A stretch of 64,000 nt of DNA from Perca fluviatilis (GCF_010015445.1 NC_053121.1:29120434-29184433), one strand, 5' to 3'. Positions 50,922 through 62,150 are shown, numbered from the stretch's first letter. Numbers and translations: made by a program. The notes: a model not told the origin generated them from the letters alone.

Positions 50922-52551
50922 GTTGATCCCATGGTTAAAATGTATAAGGTACCTGCCAAGTCATACTTCTGCAGTTATTTTGGTGAAAGTAACTCAAAAG
51001 TAACGCAAAAGTAGTGTAAAGCATTACAATTCAGAGACAGTAATATTGTAATATAACTAATTACTCTCAAATGACAGTAACTAGTAATCTATGATGTACT
51101 TCATTTTGGAAGTAACTTGCCCAACACTGTTTGGTGTTACTATAGTGGTAGCAACAAGTGTGTGTTTACAAAGTTAGCTACTGCAACATGTTACTAAGGC
51201 AGCACCAGCAAAACTTCTATTTTGTTACAGAATGATTGGTAATTATCTACAAACGCATACTAAGTTTGCAATTGATTTAGAAATTGCCACATAACCATTT
51301 ACATTTCTTTATGAAATCGGTCAATGTGTGTGGCCTATCAACAAATGAAATTCTAACAATGGCTAGAAAACCGTGTAGGTGAGCACTGTCACATTACTGC
51401 ACTGCTGCACACAGTGTAGTCTATGATTTTATAATAGCTCATATAAATATGACCTGATGTGAATAGGTGACCTTAATCCTGTTTCTACTTTTCAGAGGTC
51501 TTTAGAATAAGCAAAGATATTCTCTTGCAGTAATATTCAATAGAAACACCAGTAGATGTCTGAAGATGAAATACTGCTAATTTGAGGAGGAAGGGACAAG
51601 CAGCTTTTAAGAAGGGCCAGCATCACACAATTTGTTCCTAGTTCCAGTGACTCTCTACACCTATCCATTTACACTCTCTATCCAATTCACTGCCCTGCAT
51701 GGCCATGTTACAGAGCAACTGTAGGGTATTGATTTTTTTCTCTTCATAAACTTGAACCATCTCTCTGCTGGTAACCGGTATTCTTGTTCCTTTCCTTTTT
51801 TTTATAGGACAAAGCCAAGTTTTGTGTCCACACATCTTCTTTAAGACTACCCTGTATCATTAGTCACCTTTCTTGTGTGGAATGATTCTCCTCCTCCGCA
51901 GTTTTGTAAGACCTGTTTGTATGAAAGAGATCAAAACTGGTGCCTAAAGATACAGATGGTTAAACTTCCCATTTGGACTGGGAATGTACAGAAAAGTAAA
52001 CAAGAAAATCAGTATCAGTCAGGTTTGGTTTGGTTTTAGTTTCAGTTAGAGACATAAAATAATGTGGTAAATTGGAAAAAAATCTATATAGGATCCACTC
52101 CCTTCAGGCACTTGGAAAGCACACTTAAATACATCAATACTCTGAAAAATAAGACACAGAACAATGACTTTAGAGACTGAGAAGTTAGACGGCTGACTGA
52201 GATGCCCTTACATCTTATTTAAGGTGTTGCTGCTCAATGCAGTTGAGTGAACTGCTTTCTCTCTTGTTAAAACATCAAACTGGACAAGAAGTTGGGCCAA
52301 AGGTAGCTTCAGGGAATAAGAAAGACAGGTGAACTGGTCTTTCTAAATTAAGTGAATGTTTCTTTTAGTTGCAATTAATGTTAACAACAATCAGAAATCT
52401 TCTAAGTTTCCATTTTAATCGATATTCATCAAATTTCGTGCTAACATCGACTACAGTGTTTTAACAGGTAGCTTTCTCACCATTAAGACAAGTTCTAAGC
52501 TTTGAGTTATTTGCTGGTTGAGCCAATTGTGCGTGAGGGACTGTATTCACG
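50921..52551 (+). repeat. Direct duplication, copy 2
   Basis: Begins TGTTGATCCCATGG, matching 46,423, and ends at TATTCAC, matching 50,060, then continues into unrelated DNA. The first 209 bases are the right part of the CAGTGTTGGG hAT MITE (ends 51,129). Internal junctions lie at 51,524/51,525 (1.78 kb missing; TC shared at the breakpoint) and near 52,073 (0.2 kb missing; TTG shared). A local rearrangement near 51,745-51,810 replaces part of copy 1. No coding potential recognised. Confidence 0.9.
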
Positions 52552-52565
52552 TCGGTGAATAGACT

Positions 52566-52611
52566 AATTTGTGGCGGTGCGCCATACAATCAACACCGGC
52601 CGCCACAAATT
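52566..52611. repeat. 12-bp perfect inverted repeat (hairpin)
   Basis: AATTTGTGGCGG (52,566-52,577) and CCGCCACAAATT (52,600-52,611) are exact reverse complements around a 22-base loop. The hairpin sits 14 bases beyond the end of duplication copy 2. It probably belongs to a further unclassified repeat rich in GGCGG/CCGCC. Confidence 0.8.
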
Positions 52612-52726
52612 GCGTTTCGTTATAATATATATATATTTTTTTACGCTATTTAAAACACGCAGAGTATTCGTTCAGCTGCATTTCCCTACCCTGCTCTCCT
52701 ACGTCTCTCTGTCGCTCACGCATCTC

Positions 52727-52850
52727 TCTCACACACACACAGATACACACACAGATACACAAACAGATACACAAACAGATACACAAACAGATACACAAAC
52801 AGATACACAAACAGATACACAAACAGATACACAAACAGATACACAAACAG
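52727..52850 (+). repeat. (ACACAAACAGAT)n minisatellite
   Basis: A short (AC)n start gives way to about eight copies of a 12-base unit. As 12 is a multiple of three, both strands stay open through it and yield TDTQ or CICL repeats. The 137- and 98-codon frames spanning it are artefacts. Confidence 0.95.
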
Positions 52851-53229
52851 CCCCTCCCCCTGTGCACAGTGTCTGTCTCTATGAAAATGAGAGAAGACGG
52901 CTGTTCACGAAAGGTTGGTATCTCGTGAACACCTTTACACAATCACAAATTAAAAAGTCCTATAAAAAATATTTTATATTCTGAAAACAATGTTGTCAGT
53001 ATGTTAATGTTGGCGTCCTGACCCGACTCTTAGCAAACAAGCGATTGCACCTGCTTTAGAAAGTTAACTAGACGAAAGTAGGGGTGCACCGATCTGATAT
53101 TAGGATCAGATATCAGCCCCAATATTGACAAAAATTCTCGTCTCCTCTCGTATTTTTGGTCTGTTCTGTGGCAGTTTTTCGGACCTCGGGGACGCGGCTG
53201 ATCATATCGATGGGGTTTTCTGTCAACGG

Positions 53230-54747
53230 CAGAGGTGTCAAAAGTATTCACATTCATTACTCAAGTAGAAGTATAGATACTAGGGTTTGAAAATACTTTT
53301 GTAGAAGTTGAAGTATCAACTCAAGCTTTTTACTTAAGTAAAAGTGTAAAAGTACTGGTTTCAAAACTACTTAAAGTATAAAAGTAAAAGTAATGTAAGG
53401 CAGAGATCTTCAACAGGAGGTCCTCAGAGTCATTGCAGCGGGGCCTCCAAATTATTGGAAATTTTCTTTAAAAAGAAAAAAAAATGAAAATGCCTTAACA
53501 TAATTCCAATATATTATTAGCAAATATAAATTCCCACTGATGATAGGCTTACTGGCCTATAGGTTAGGTAGTCACTAAGATATCAGCCCACAGATACAGT
53601 TAATCCTAGATTTACTGTGCCACATATGTAACATTCAAATATGATTTATAAAATCATGCCAACAATTAATATTTTAATAGCTTATGAAAAAAGGGTATGT
53701 AAGAAGGCTTCAGGTTGCCCTAACAGTTATTGTAGGCCCAGTTTAATATGCAACTTAATTTCATACAATATGTAGTAGGGGGTCCCTGCTACATCTCACT
53801 TTAAGTTAAGGGGTCCTTGGCTTAAAAAACATTGAAGACCCCTGATGTAATGCCATTAAGGACAAAAGCTTAACCCCAAAACGTGGGGACAAAACCCCAC
53901 TTCCACAAAAACATTTTTCTAAAGGCCATAATGACTATAATAGCTAAGGTTATATTAAAATCATACCTGCAAACTCAGAAGGGCTGAAAAAGGTGACACA
54001 TCTCTTCTGTGTTTTTTCAGACAAGGGCAGCTACAGTCAGGTGTTAGAATCCTCTCCAGTGAAATACAGACACACTTTTACACCGTTTAGCTCTCAGCAT
54101 TTTAACCGTGTTCACTCCAGCTGCTAGCTAACGCTAGGCTAACGTTACCTGCTAGCTAACGCTTACGTTAACGACTGCTGCTAGCTAACGCTCGGCTAAC
54201 GTTACCTGCTGCCAACTGTAGTGTTAACTAACGTCCGTCGCGGCGTATGTTTAGTTCCCTATCGACCGTTTCGGAGCAACAGAGAAGCGCAGCTCATTTA
54301 AGGGCACCTAAATAAGGCAACATCCGCGTTGCTATTCGGTCCGGTAGATAACGGTCGTTAAGGCACCGTGCCGTATTAGCACCGGTCTGTGCGGGTGCGA
54401 TTGATCGCCATACAACCAATAGGGTGTCGAAATGGTATATGTTTATACTTCTCATCCAACTCACAGTCACATACTCACTCTCTCCGGATGGAGCGATCTG
54501 GATAGTTTTTTGTTTGTTTTTGTTTTTGAAGCCAATGACAGCCTGAAAACAAGCCGAACTGAAATGTGAGTAAGGCGATATTTATTTAAAATGTAAGGAG
54601 TAGAAAGTACAGATAATTGCGTGAAAATGTAAGGAGTAGAAGTAAAAAGTATGCTGTAAAATAATTACTCCAGTAAAGTATAGATACCCAAAATTTCTAC
54701 TTAAGTAAGGTAACGAAGTATTTGTACTTCGTTACTTGACACCTCTG
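53230..54747. mobile_element. Tol2-like hAT element nested in 53,079-57,513 (1,518 bp)
   Basis: Perfect 8-bp duplication GTCAACGG at 53,222-53,229 and 54,748-54,755. The ends are CAGAGGTGTCAAAAGTA and, complemented, CAGAGGTGTCAAGTAACG. Sub-terminal TACTCAAGTAGAAGTA and AATGTAAGGAGTAGAAGTA repeats match the other two Tol2-like copies. The interior holds a nested hAT (53,401-53,844) and a GC-rich part with GCTAACGTTA-type repeats (54,125-54,235). No transposase motif was recognised. Confidence 0.92.
53401..53844. mobile_element. hAT MITE nested inside the nested element (444 bp)
   Basis: The left end is CAGAGATCTTCAACAGGAGG and the right end, complemented, is CAGGGGTCTTCAATGTTTT. The flanks ATGTAAGG (53,393-53,400) and ATGTAATG (53,845-53,852) agree at 7 of 8. 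GGTCC motifs near both ends fit a known CAG(T/G)GGTCTTCAA fish hAT family. Non-coding. Confidence 0.85.
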
Positions 54748-54842
54748 GTCAACGGTCGGCCGTCGGCTAAATGTGTCTACACCTTAACGTTACTCGGCCG
54801 TGCTAACGTTACTGTGCTAACGTTACAGTGCTAAGGTGAAAG

Positions 54843-55028
54843 TCTAGTCACTTCAAGCATGCAGCGGAGCAACATTATGAACGCAATCGACCTCCGGTCC
54901 CACTACAGACCATTGAGAAAGACGGGTTCAGAGCAATGATTAAAACACTGGATTTAAGATGTCTTGCCTCGCTGAAATACGTCTGCCAACCTACTAACAT
55001 TATTCATACAGCGAAGGAGGCTGGCTGA
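54843..55028 (+). pseudogene. hAT (ZBED-type) transposase fragment
   Basis: A 61-codon open stretch ending in TGA contains EKDGFRAMIKTLDLRC, close to the conserved hAT transposase segment E.EGFR.MI..LDPRY that precedes the catalytic domain. After this the expected P(S/T)R motif is eroded (LASLKYVCQ). The fragment lies directly right of the nested Tol2-like element, so it belongs to the host hAT copy or an autonomous relative. No catalytic residues remain. Assignment rests on this one motif. Confidence 0.5.
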
Positions 55029-55580
55029 CAGCGGAGCTCCATTCAGTCCCCCACTACAACCACACTACAACAATCTACTTACTACTTACTTGTGGCCAAG
55101 GTAGTGTTTATACAACTAGCTTACAACTATTTTGTTTTGAAAGGGAAACAATGTTAAAGTTGTTTGTATGTGTATTCATTCGATTTGAGTGTAGGATTCT
55201 CGTAGGGTACAGATTTGATCATTGGCAAATTATCAAAGATGTTTTATCGATATTAATAAAGTTATGAATATGGTTATTAATAACTGTATCAAATCGACAA
55301 ACAATCAAAACGGGGGCACCACCTTCTGTGGTAATCCTTTAAAAAGGAAATAAAGGAAGGGGTGAATCCAAGCACGGACCTGATCAACCAGCGATTATTA
55401 CAACAAGTACACAAATAATCACAAGCAACTGCTAATTAAGTATAATAAGATTTATTAACGTCACAATTATCAGTAGCTAATCAATAATCCTTCAATAATG
55501 AACTTATATATCTTTTACCATATCACAACCAAAACAAAGCCAAAACAAAGCCAAAACAAAGCAGCATGTGTCATGGACAC

Positions 55581-55686
<106 letters not shown>

Positions 55687-55820
55687 GGCGAGGGGCGGTG
55701 TAACAAAGGCCTAACACAAAAACCAAACTGGCTACTCCTGTGAGCTGCACAAAACTATTTAGCCTCAAGAGGGCAGTAGTGGTGCTGCGTGCACGGGGAG
55801 GAGCTGAAGAAGCGGAGGGG

Positions 55821-55833
55821 GTTGCTAGGCAAC
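55821..55833. promoter_or_regulatory. X-box-like inverted repeat
   Basis: GTTGCTAGGCAAC is an imperfect inverted repeat (GTTGC/GCAAC around TAG) and equals a common RFX X-box variant. It lies in a CpG-richer part of the putative LTR block, so it could be part of that element's own control region. Confidence 0.3.
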
Positions 55834-55950
55834 GCGCACGCTTAGCTTAGTATGCTAGGTCATGTGTTAGCTCTGTACAAGGTGATGCCGACTCCACGTT
55901 TGAAGCAAGCCTACAGCGTTAGCTCGGGAGCTACGCGGCTAGCCTGTGTC

Positions 55951-55977
55951 GTGTGTGTGTGTGTGTGTGTGTGTGTT
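55951..55977 (+). repeat. (GT)13 microsatellite
   Basis: A second, shorter GT tract about 270 bases after the (TG)50 tract. Confidence 0.97.
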
Positions 55978-57654
55978 AGTAAGAGGAGAAAGAGAAGAAG
56001 AGTAAAGAAAAGAGGCACTTTGATCTTAATTATCGATAATGACCCAGTTCCCCTCAGCCACTCCTGTCTGGGCTAACGTGTGGTTAGGACAGACTGAGAC
56101 TTTTGGTTTTGCTGAGGGAAACGTCACTATAACCACTCCAGTAGCTAACAGCTGATTTTCGCGATTCTATCGCAGACAGTAACTAAACTCCATGAAAGGA
56201 ATGACTTAGCAGGTAGTGCTTACGGTTTTAAACCAGCTACTTAACACAACATAAACCAACGGTATAATTGATCGATTATACATTCACAGAACAGATTAAT
56301 AATCACATATGGACCAGTACATGATTAAATCAGATCACATTAATGGCAACAATGGTAGCGAACCCTTTGCTCATTAATAAACACACTACTTATCTCTGCC
56401 CAGACGTCAGCCTTTTTACGGTGTGTTCAGTCCGTTTGTTCCTGTCCATAGGTTTCCACAGAAATGAAACAGAACGGGTTCCCTAGCGCTCGTCAGCAGC
56501 CACGGATAAACTCCCTCCAAAACGGCAGCAAAGGGGGAAAGTTTGGTTGACTTTGAGAAGAAAAACGTTGTTTCCTTCTCACTGCAGTTATGAAAAACAC
56601 TGGTGCGTTTTTCATAGGATCCTCCGAAATTAAAATCCACTTTCTCCAGAAAATGGAAGTTGAGCACAAACGCTTGCGCGCCTCCTGTCAGCAACGTGAG
56701 TTGCAAGTGAAGACTGTGTTTATGGTCCCGCTGAACCAATAGGAAGACTCAAAACTCTTGATAGGGTGAAGACTACAATCTTGTAGTCCTTTGACTTCCT
56801 GCCAGTTGTGAGGCGTTTCCCTTCTGGCTGGCACTTTCACATAGAGGTGTGAATTAACCCGGCTTTGGGGTTTACATGTAGGCCAAGATTCCTTTGTCTC
56901 TGAGCACATGTGTGTCCTGTATCCAGAGGTCAGTTTAATCTGAGGCCTTTTGGTTAAAATTAGGTTTAACCAGACTCTTGGTCCCCAACAGAGTTTATTT
57001 TACAACTTTGCAGTTTGCAGAAAAAAAAATAGTTTAGCTTCTGTAACTGTTTCATGGATTCTCCTTCATATAAAGTTATTGTATAATGTTGTGGAGCCAA
57101 ACCCTTTAGTAATCAAAGCTTTTAGTAAACATGATGACATTAAAATGTTTTTGAGATATTCTATGTACTCCTGACAGTAGAATAAGCCATTATAAACCTA
57201 TATAAAGGCCCATTATTGTTATTTATTTAAATTTATTTTAAGAAGTTTGATTAAATTATATTTTCGATTTGAATGCACAATTGTTTTTTAAATAACAAAT
57301 AAATAAAAATTCAATACATTAGGCTACATCTATGTTATTTTGTCTTAGTTAGGAAAGTAATGTTTAGTTAGGAAAGTCTGGTGCCTTTAGTCTCTTCCAC
57401 ATGATGGAAGGAAGGTATAAGGTGGAAAAGGTATACAGTTTCTTATTATTATTATTAACGGTATTGGATCCGTATTGGGTCGGGACTGAAAAAGTTGGAT
57501 CGGTGCATCCCTAGTTGCAAGTTTGCGGTAAAATGCAGTTGGGTTGTCGAGGTCAAAACACTATATGCAGCTGCTGTGAATCAAATAAACTTATTATTAA
57601 TAATGTTATGTCATTTTTTTACTCTCACACTGAATGTTTGCTGCTTCAATCCAG

Positions 57655-57884
57655 ATGAGTATTGAAAAGTATTTTCCGCGACTGAAAAAGGCACGTGTTG
57701 AGGATGAGGACCAGCCTGAACCAGAGGTATCAGTCTGAAACAGAGCTGAACAGTCCGACCTGTGTTATTAGTTATGTTATTAATTTGTTAACAATATTTT
57801 CAGACTTCAACCAGTGCTGCTCAAGCAGAAAGACAGGGTCAGGGAGAGAAAGAGATAGATTTGTTAGGCATTGAAAAACAGTAG
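57655..57884 (+). pseudogene. Candidate two-exon fragment, possible transposase N-terminus
   Basis: ATG at 57,655 opens a 24-codon segment (MSIEKYFPRLKKARVEDEDQ, then PEPE) ending at a GTATCA donor (57,727). A 77-base intron with a TATTTTCAG acceptor leads, in frame, to 26 more codons (57,804-57,881; TSTSAAQAERQGQGEKEIDL...) and a stop at 57,882-57,884. A short lysine/acid-rich N-terminus with an S.EKYF pattern is reminiscent of DUF4371/TTF-type hAT proteins (zinc-finger MYM-like), but this is an inference. It begins 141 bases after the right end of the 4.4-kb hAT. No zinc finger or catalytic domain was found downstream. Confidence 0.3.
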
Positions 57885-59226
57885 GAGAGGAGGACAACAT
57901 GCAACAGCGTGTCCTCCTCAGTTTTTGATACTTGATTGTTGATACAATCATTGTTGATTGTTGTTATTTTCCCCTTGCCTGTCCACAACTGAAGATATTC
58001 AGCAGTACATGGGGAGAAGTATTAAACCTTATGTTGAATATTCAGATAATTTCCCTGTCTCTCTGCTCAAACATTGCACTGTCAATCAAATGTCAGCCAT
58101 TCGATCCTGGCTGTCAAACCTTCCTTACTGTATTGCATTAGCAACACAAAACGACAATGTACAGGGAATACAAATCAACTGGCATTAGAAAGACAGAGGG
58201 GGGACTTGGAGATAGCTGAACTAGTCAGTGATGAAAGTATCACAGATTACTCATGACAAATGGCCTACAATCTATCAATTTCCAATTCTAACTAAAATTG
58301 CAGTATGAAAACAATAGGATGCAAAGATTGGGCTAGTCTGCCACAATCTGATGAATAGATTTTATATTTTTCTAGATGATGGATAACAGAAATACAGTTG
58401 AATGCGTCTCAGTGGGTGATTTCAAAAGTTCCCACAAAGAATACATCATCTCTGTGTCAGCTGCAACTCTCTGCAATGATTGATTATGTTGTCTCAATGT
58501 TGTCACAATGTGGCTCCCCTCCCTTATCACTTAAGCTCAAATGTATACGTTGCTATCTGCACATTGACGTCTAACCCAACAGGCAAGAAGGGTTCTGCTA
58601 CATTCTGTCACTGGCACAGAGACACTGCAGCGCCAGCAGCTCTAACATCTGAGAGAAAACAGCAGCAAGCGTGAGACGTAAATTTTGCCGTGTCAGATCG
58701 ATGGGATCGATAATCACTTCTCTTGCACATTTCACTCCTAAGTTACTGCTGAAAACAACTGTCAATGGCTCCAACTTGCTCTCAACAAACTACACTTTCA
58801 TTTGTTGAATCCATTTTGGCAAACACTTATCAGGTGGCTGGTAATGACGTACAAAAAAACTGATAAACAGATTAACCCAACAGGAAATCAAAAGGCAGAC
58901 TTTCACAGCTAAACGTAAAGGCCACTCAACTACTTCTTAAAAGGTGAATACAGTAACAAGGATATTTCTGAGCTTGACATTCATTTTCTGGCCTCTGGCC
59001 CCTCTCACTATCTCACAATTCTACATTTCTAGTCAATCAATCGTCTTTAGCTGCTGCTCACAGCTAGGTGGTTAATGTAAAGTCTAACCCTATTCAGGTT
59101 GTCTGTTGATCTGCATCCCGTCTAATGCATCCTTTCATGCTCTGCCACGTTCTCACCCCATGGCATGATGCTGCTGACTGCCAGTTCTCCGGAAGAGCCT
59201 CTGATGTGGCAACTTATGCTCTACAG
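57885..59226. other. Non-coding stretch
   Basis: No repeat ends recognised. Three short overlapping frames near 57,932-58,256 have no known motif. Confidence 0.4.
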
Positions 59227-59318
59227 CTGCCGCTGTGCCCCTGGTGAGACTGAGGTTGGAAAGTGATGATGATGTGCTGAGAGAGAGACTAACACAACTG
59301 GCAACTTTGCATGAGCAG
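59227..59318 (+). CDS. Candidate exon, unknown protein
   Basis: A CTCTACAG acceptor-like site ends at 59,226 and a consensus donor CAG|GTATGT follows at 59,319. The 92 bases are open in one frame (two bases completing a codon, then 30 codons) with VPLVRLRLESDDDVLRERL then TQLATLHEQ. This is a charged, heptad-like sequence that could be helical or coiled coil. I do not recognise the protein. The pyrimidine tract before the acceptor is weak. Chance occurrence is quite possible. Confidence 0.25.
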
Positions 59319-60496
59319 GTATGTAGGTGGCATCAAACAGATATGTTATCATTGTTGGGCTCCAAAGTAGGCTCCAAGGTTTTTAGATGTATTAAAACAT
59401 GATAACATCAAATGTTTGTAGTCTTATTTTTTTTGTGTCTGTGGGAATGTGCATTTTGCAAATGTAGCAATTTGATTGTTTGATGAAAACTAAACTTTGA
59501 AGGTTTCTGTGAAGACCTTTCATGTATTGTCTTCACCACAGTGCAGATATGGTAAATGCACTTTGATAAAACACTGGTTTTCTTAGGAAGGATTACAACA
59601 TCAGGCAGTCCTTTCTGTATCTTGCTGCTGCCTTTCTGCTTGTGCCCAGGGCTTCATTAAAACGATATCAAAGAAAAATGTAGATATCGGTCTTCATTGA
59701 GTGCACAAAGGCGTGTGTGCCAATCCAGAGACAGAAAAACAAGTTGCAACATGCATCATGAAACAACAAGGACACCTAAGTAAAATGCTGTAGGAAATGT
59801 AAGACTAGACAGGGACAGGCCAAGCAAGGTATGGGGTCTAGATGGTAAATGCAGTGACAGTGCTCATACTAACCCCGAAAGCCAAAGCAATGGGCCAAAA
59901 GTGTCAACAAGTTGATTCAATGTTAATATCTTAAATATTGCTTGTTGAATGCTGGTTCAACTGTGCTACATCAATCAAAGCAGCAAAACAGATTAATACA
60001 TTAGCAGACAACGGAGGTTTCCTTTTATGTAGTTTCTTATTAATTATTTCCAGTTAGTCACAGCATCTCGATGTGTTGTTTATGATTTGTTTTTCATCAA
60101 TGCAAAATGCAGTTTGACATGCAGTATATTCTGCATCATTTTATTGTATCGTTTCAACCAAGTGCTTCAATACCAACAGCAACTACAAATTTGTAAGACG
60201 TGTTTGACCTTAGTGTATTATTCTATTTGTTTCTCAAACACTATAATGCAGGTGTTCAGCATGGCGAATCCATAAAACAGGATTAACAATTAAGAAAAGT
60301 ACCTCTTAACTCCAGGGCTTCTGGCTCTCAGCTTTGAAGTCAGGTTCATATAAATTCAAGGTTTATTCAAGCATAAACACTACAAAGACCCAAACAAACC
60401 CACCTAAGCAAACACACCGCATTTAACATCACACCTCTGTTTGATAAAGACGTGTTTCAACAGTTGATCTGGTCATTTTTTGGGTAAGAAACACTA
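59319..60496. other. Non-coding stretch
   Basis: No supported feature beyond the TA flank of the next element (60,495-60,496). Confidence 0.4.
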
Positions 60497-61224
60497 AGGG
60501 CGTTTTTACACCTATATTTCGTTTGCTTTGGTCTGAATCAGTTGATGAGTTTGTAAACTTGGAGCGATTTCCCCTTGGTTTGGTTTCTGTTTCACACCTC
60601 GAAAAATCCATGCGTACCAAAAGGCGTCATTACAAATCACGCAAGAACGTTCACTCCGCCTATTGGTCAGATGTGTCTGGGGCGGGAGCAAGAAAGTAAA
60701 TACTGGAAGAAGGTCCTGTGTTCTGGACTAGTCAATATTTCTCGCATCTCCATGGTCAAACCAGCTAATTTCTTTTATAATAATCAGATATTGTCACAGA
60801 GACTTCGCTCAGCTGTGCCGGTGTCTGTCTCCAACTTTGTGGTTTGACCACGGAAATGCGAGTGACGGCGAGCTTGAGAGAAACACTACAATCTGCTACA
60901 GTTTGTATTTTCTGCAGCATCGCAGACTGCAAAGCACACCTGACGACAGGAGACATTAGTCAGACTTGCGGAGTACACATATAGTAGATGGTGCGGTTCG
61001 AGGTCGGATCATGTTCTCACCACAAACAAACCGCTCCAGAGTACAATTAAAAGCGTACAGAGACCGCTTCATTAAGCAGGTCTTGGTACGCTCGGTTTGG
61101 TCCGCTTTTGGTGTGCATCTGAGTCCAATTGTTGCTTTCTCACCTGCCCAAACGAACCGCACCAAGGGGGAAAACGAACTCTAGTGTGATTCAACCGAAC
61201 TAAAGGCAGGTGTGAAAGCCCCCT
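60497..61224. mobile_element. Inverted-repeat element, AGGGCGTTTTTACACCT ends (728 bp)
   Basis: The left end is AGGGCGTTTTTACACCT and the right end, complemented, is AGGGGGCTTTCACACCT (14 of 17 match). Both ends are flanked by TA (60,495-60,496 and 61,225-61,226), and both also have CAC just outside. GAACCGC.CCAA and GGTTCG-type motifs repeat inside the right arm. A TA or YTA duplication points to Tc1/mariner or PIF/Harbinger-type mobilisation rather than hAT. Open frames on both strands (69-92 codons) show no transposase signature. Confidence 0.65.
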
Positions 61225-61307
61225 TACACTGTTTAAAAGAAAACTCTTTAAATGCTTTTTAAAGACTATTTTTAAGGCATTGGTGCGTTTATTAGAAAGC
61301 AGATATA

Positions 61308-61397
61308 ATGGCTGCAGCAGTGCACCTGAGGTCGGCAGAGGCGGCGGCAACCAGGAGAAAGAAGGCAGCTGCCGCTATCGTGAATATGCACAGCTAA
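61308..61397 (+). CDS. Short alanine-rich open frame, doubtful
   Basis: ATG at 61,308 begins MAAAVHLRSAEAAATRRKKA and stops after 29 codons. It lies in a GC-richer patch together with a competing 60-codon frame (61,280-61,462). Nothing identifies either as real. It is recorded because it opens the exon-like cluster that includes 61,693-62,004. Confidence 0.12.
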   Translation: MAAAVHLRSAEAAATRRKKAAAAIVNMHS

Positions 61398-61692
61398 TTG
61401 TCGATGCATTCAGAGTTTATGGTGGTTCAACATTAACCACAGAAACACCTGCGAGGGATTAATACAGGAGCTGATTTTAATGTATCTGAAATTCCTGAAT
61501 TATACACCTCCTATCAGCAGATCAACAAACAGATCAATGTTATTGGAAAAATGTCAGCTTCACCGTCTGAGTATGCAATCTGGGACGATAAACAACGTTT
61601 ATTAGGCCTACTAGTTAGCAAATCTTGCTTTTTTAATCGTGTCATATTGCTAACCATTTCCTCTATTTTGAGCTACAACGTGCTCTATTTAG

Positions 61693-62004
61693 CTGCGTGA
61701 TGAGATCACAGTTGGTAGGTGGCAGCTGCCTGTGGTGCACAGGCTGGCAGGATCTGAGGTAACCGGCAGCGGCACTGCACCCTGCTGCTGCCAATTCAAA
61801 ACAAAGGACACCAGTGTTTCCAGCAGCAGCCACAGTCGCAAGCACTCACTGTCTGAAAGCACCTTCAATCCCACCTACAAAGCACTGATTGGTCAGTGGT
61901 TACTTTACCTGGCAGAAATGGCTGTCAATGGTCACAACCTCAGACCAACCGAATCACTGGACAAATCTGTGATGTGGGCAGTGATAAAAAGGTCTGGAAC
62001 CAGG
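61693..62004 (+). CDS. Candidate 312-bp exon, unknown protein
   Basis: GTGCTCTATTTAG (acceptor-like) precedes 104 open codons in phase 0, and AGG|GTAAAA is a plausible donor at 62,005. The peptide starts LRDEITVGRWQLPVVHRLAG, has a CCC-QF segment, a serine-rich middle (SVSSSSHSRKHSLSES) and a hydrophobic/basic end (LIGQWLLYLAEMAVNG). GC content is above that of the flanks. I recognise no family. The frame remains open to a stop at 62,050-62,052 if unspliced. It could be a host exon, part of a large DNA transposon, or chance. Confidence 0.25.
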
Positions 62005-62065
62005 GTAAAAAATGTTTATCTGTTGCTGTATCAATTTGCGGAATCATGTTAAGTGTTATGTAGAG

Positions 62066-62150
62066 CAGTGGTTCTTAACATTTTCGAGTCGCGACCTCCC
62101 AGAATAATTAGGTTGGTGTTTGCGACTCTTGACTCATGACACTTTTTGAC
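62066..62150 (+). mobile_element. hAT-like left-end fragment
   Basis: CAGTGGTTCTTAACATTTTC, followed by GAGTCGCGACCTCCC, matches the left terminus of a widespread vertebrate hAT family (CAGTGGTTCTTAACC...). The right end was not found before the window ends, so the extent is unknown. Confidence 0.5.

Noticed and set aside
52571..52984. 137-codon frame with TDTQ repeats (and a 98-codon antisense frame)
   Set aside because: Created by the 12-base minisatellite, whose unit length is a multiple of three and keeps frames open.
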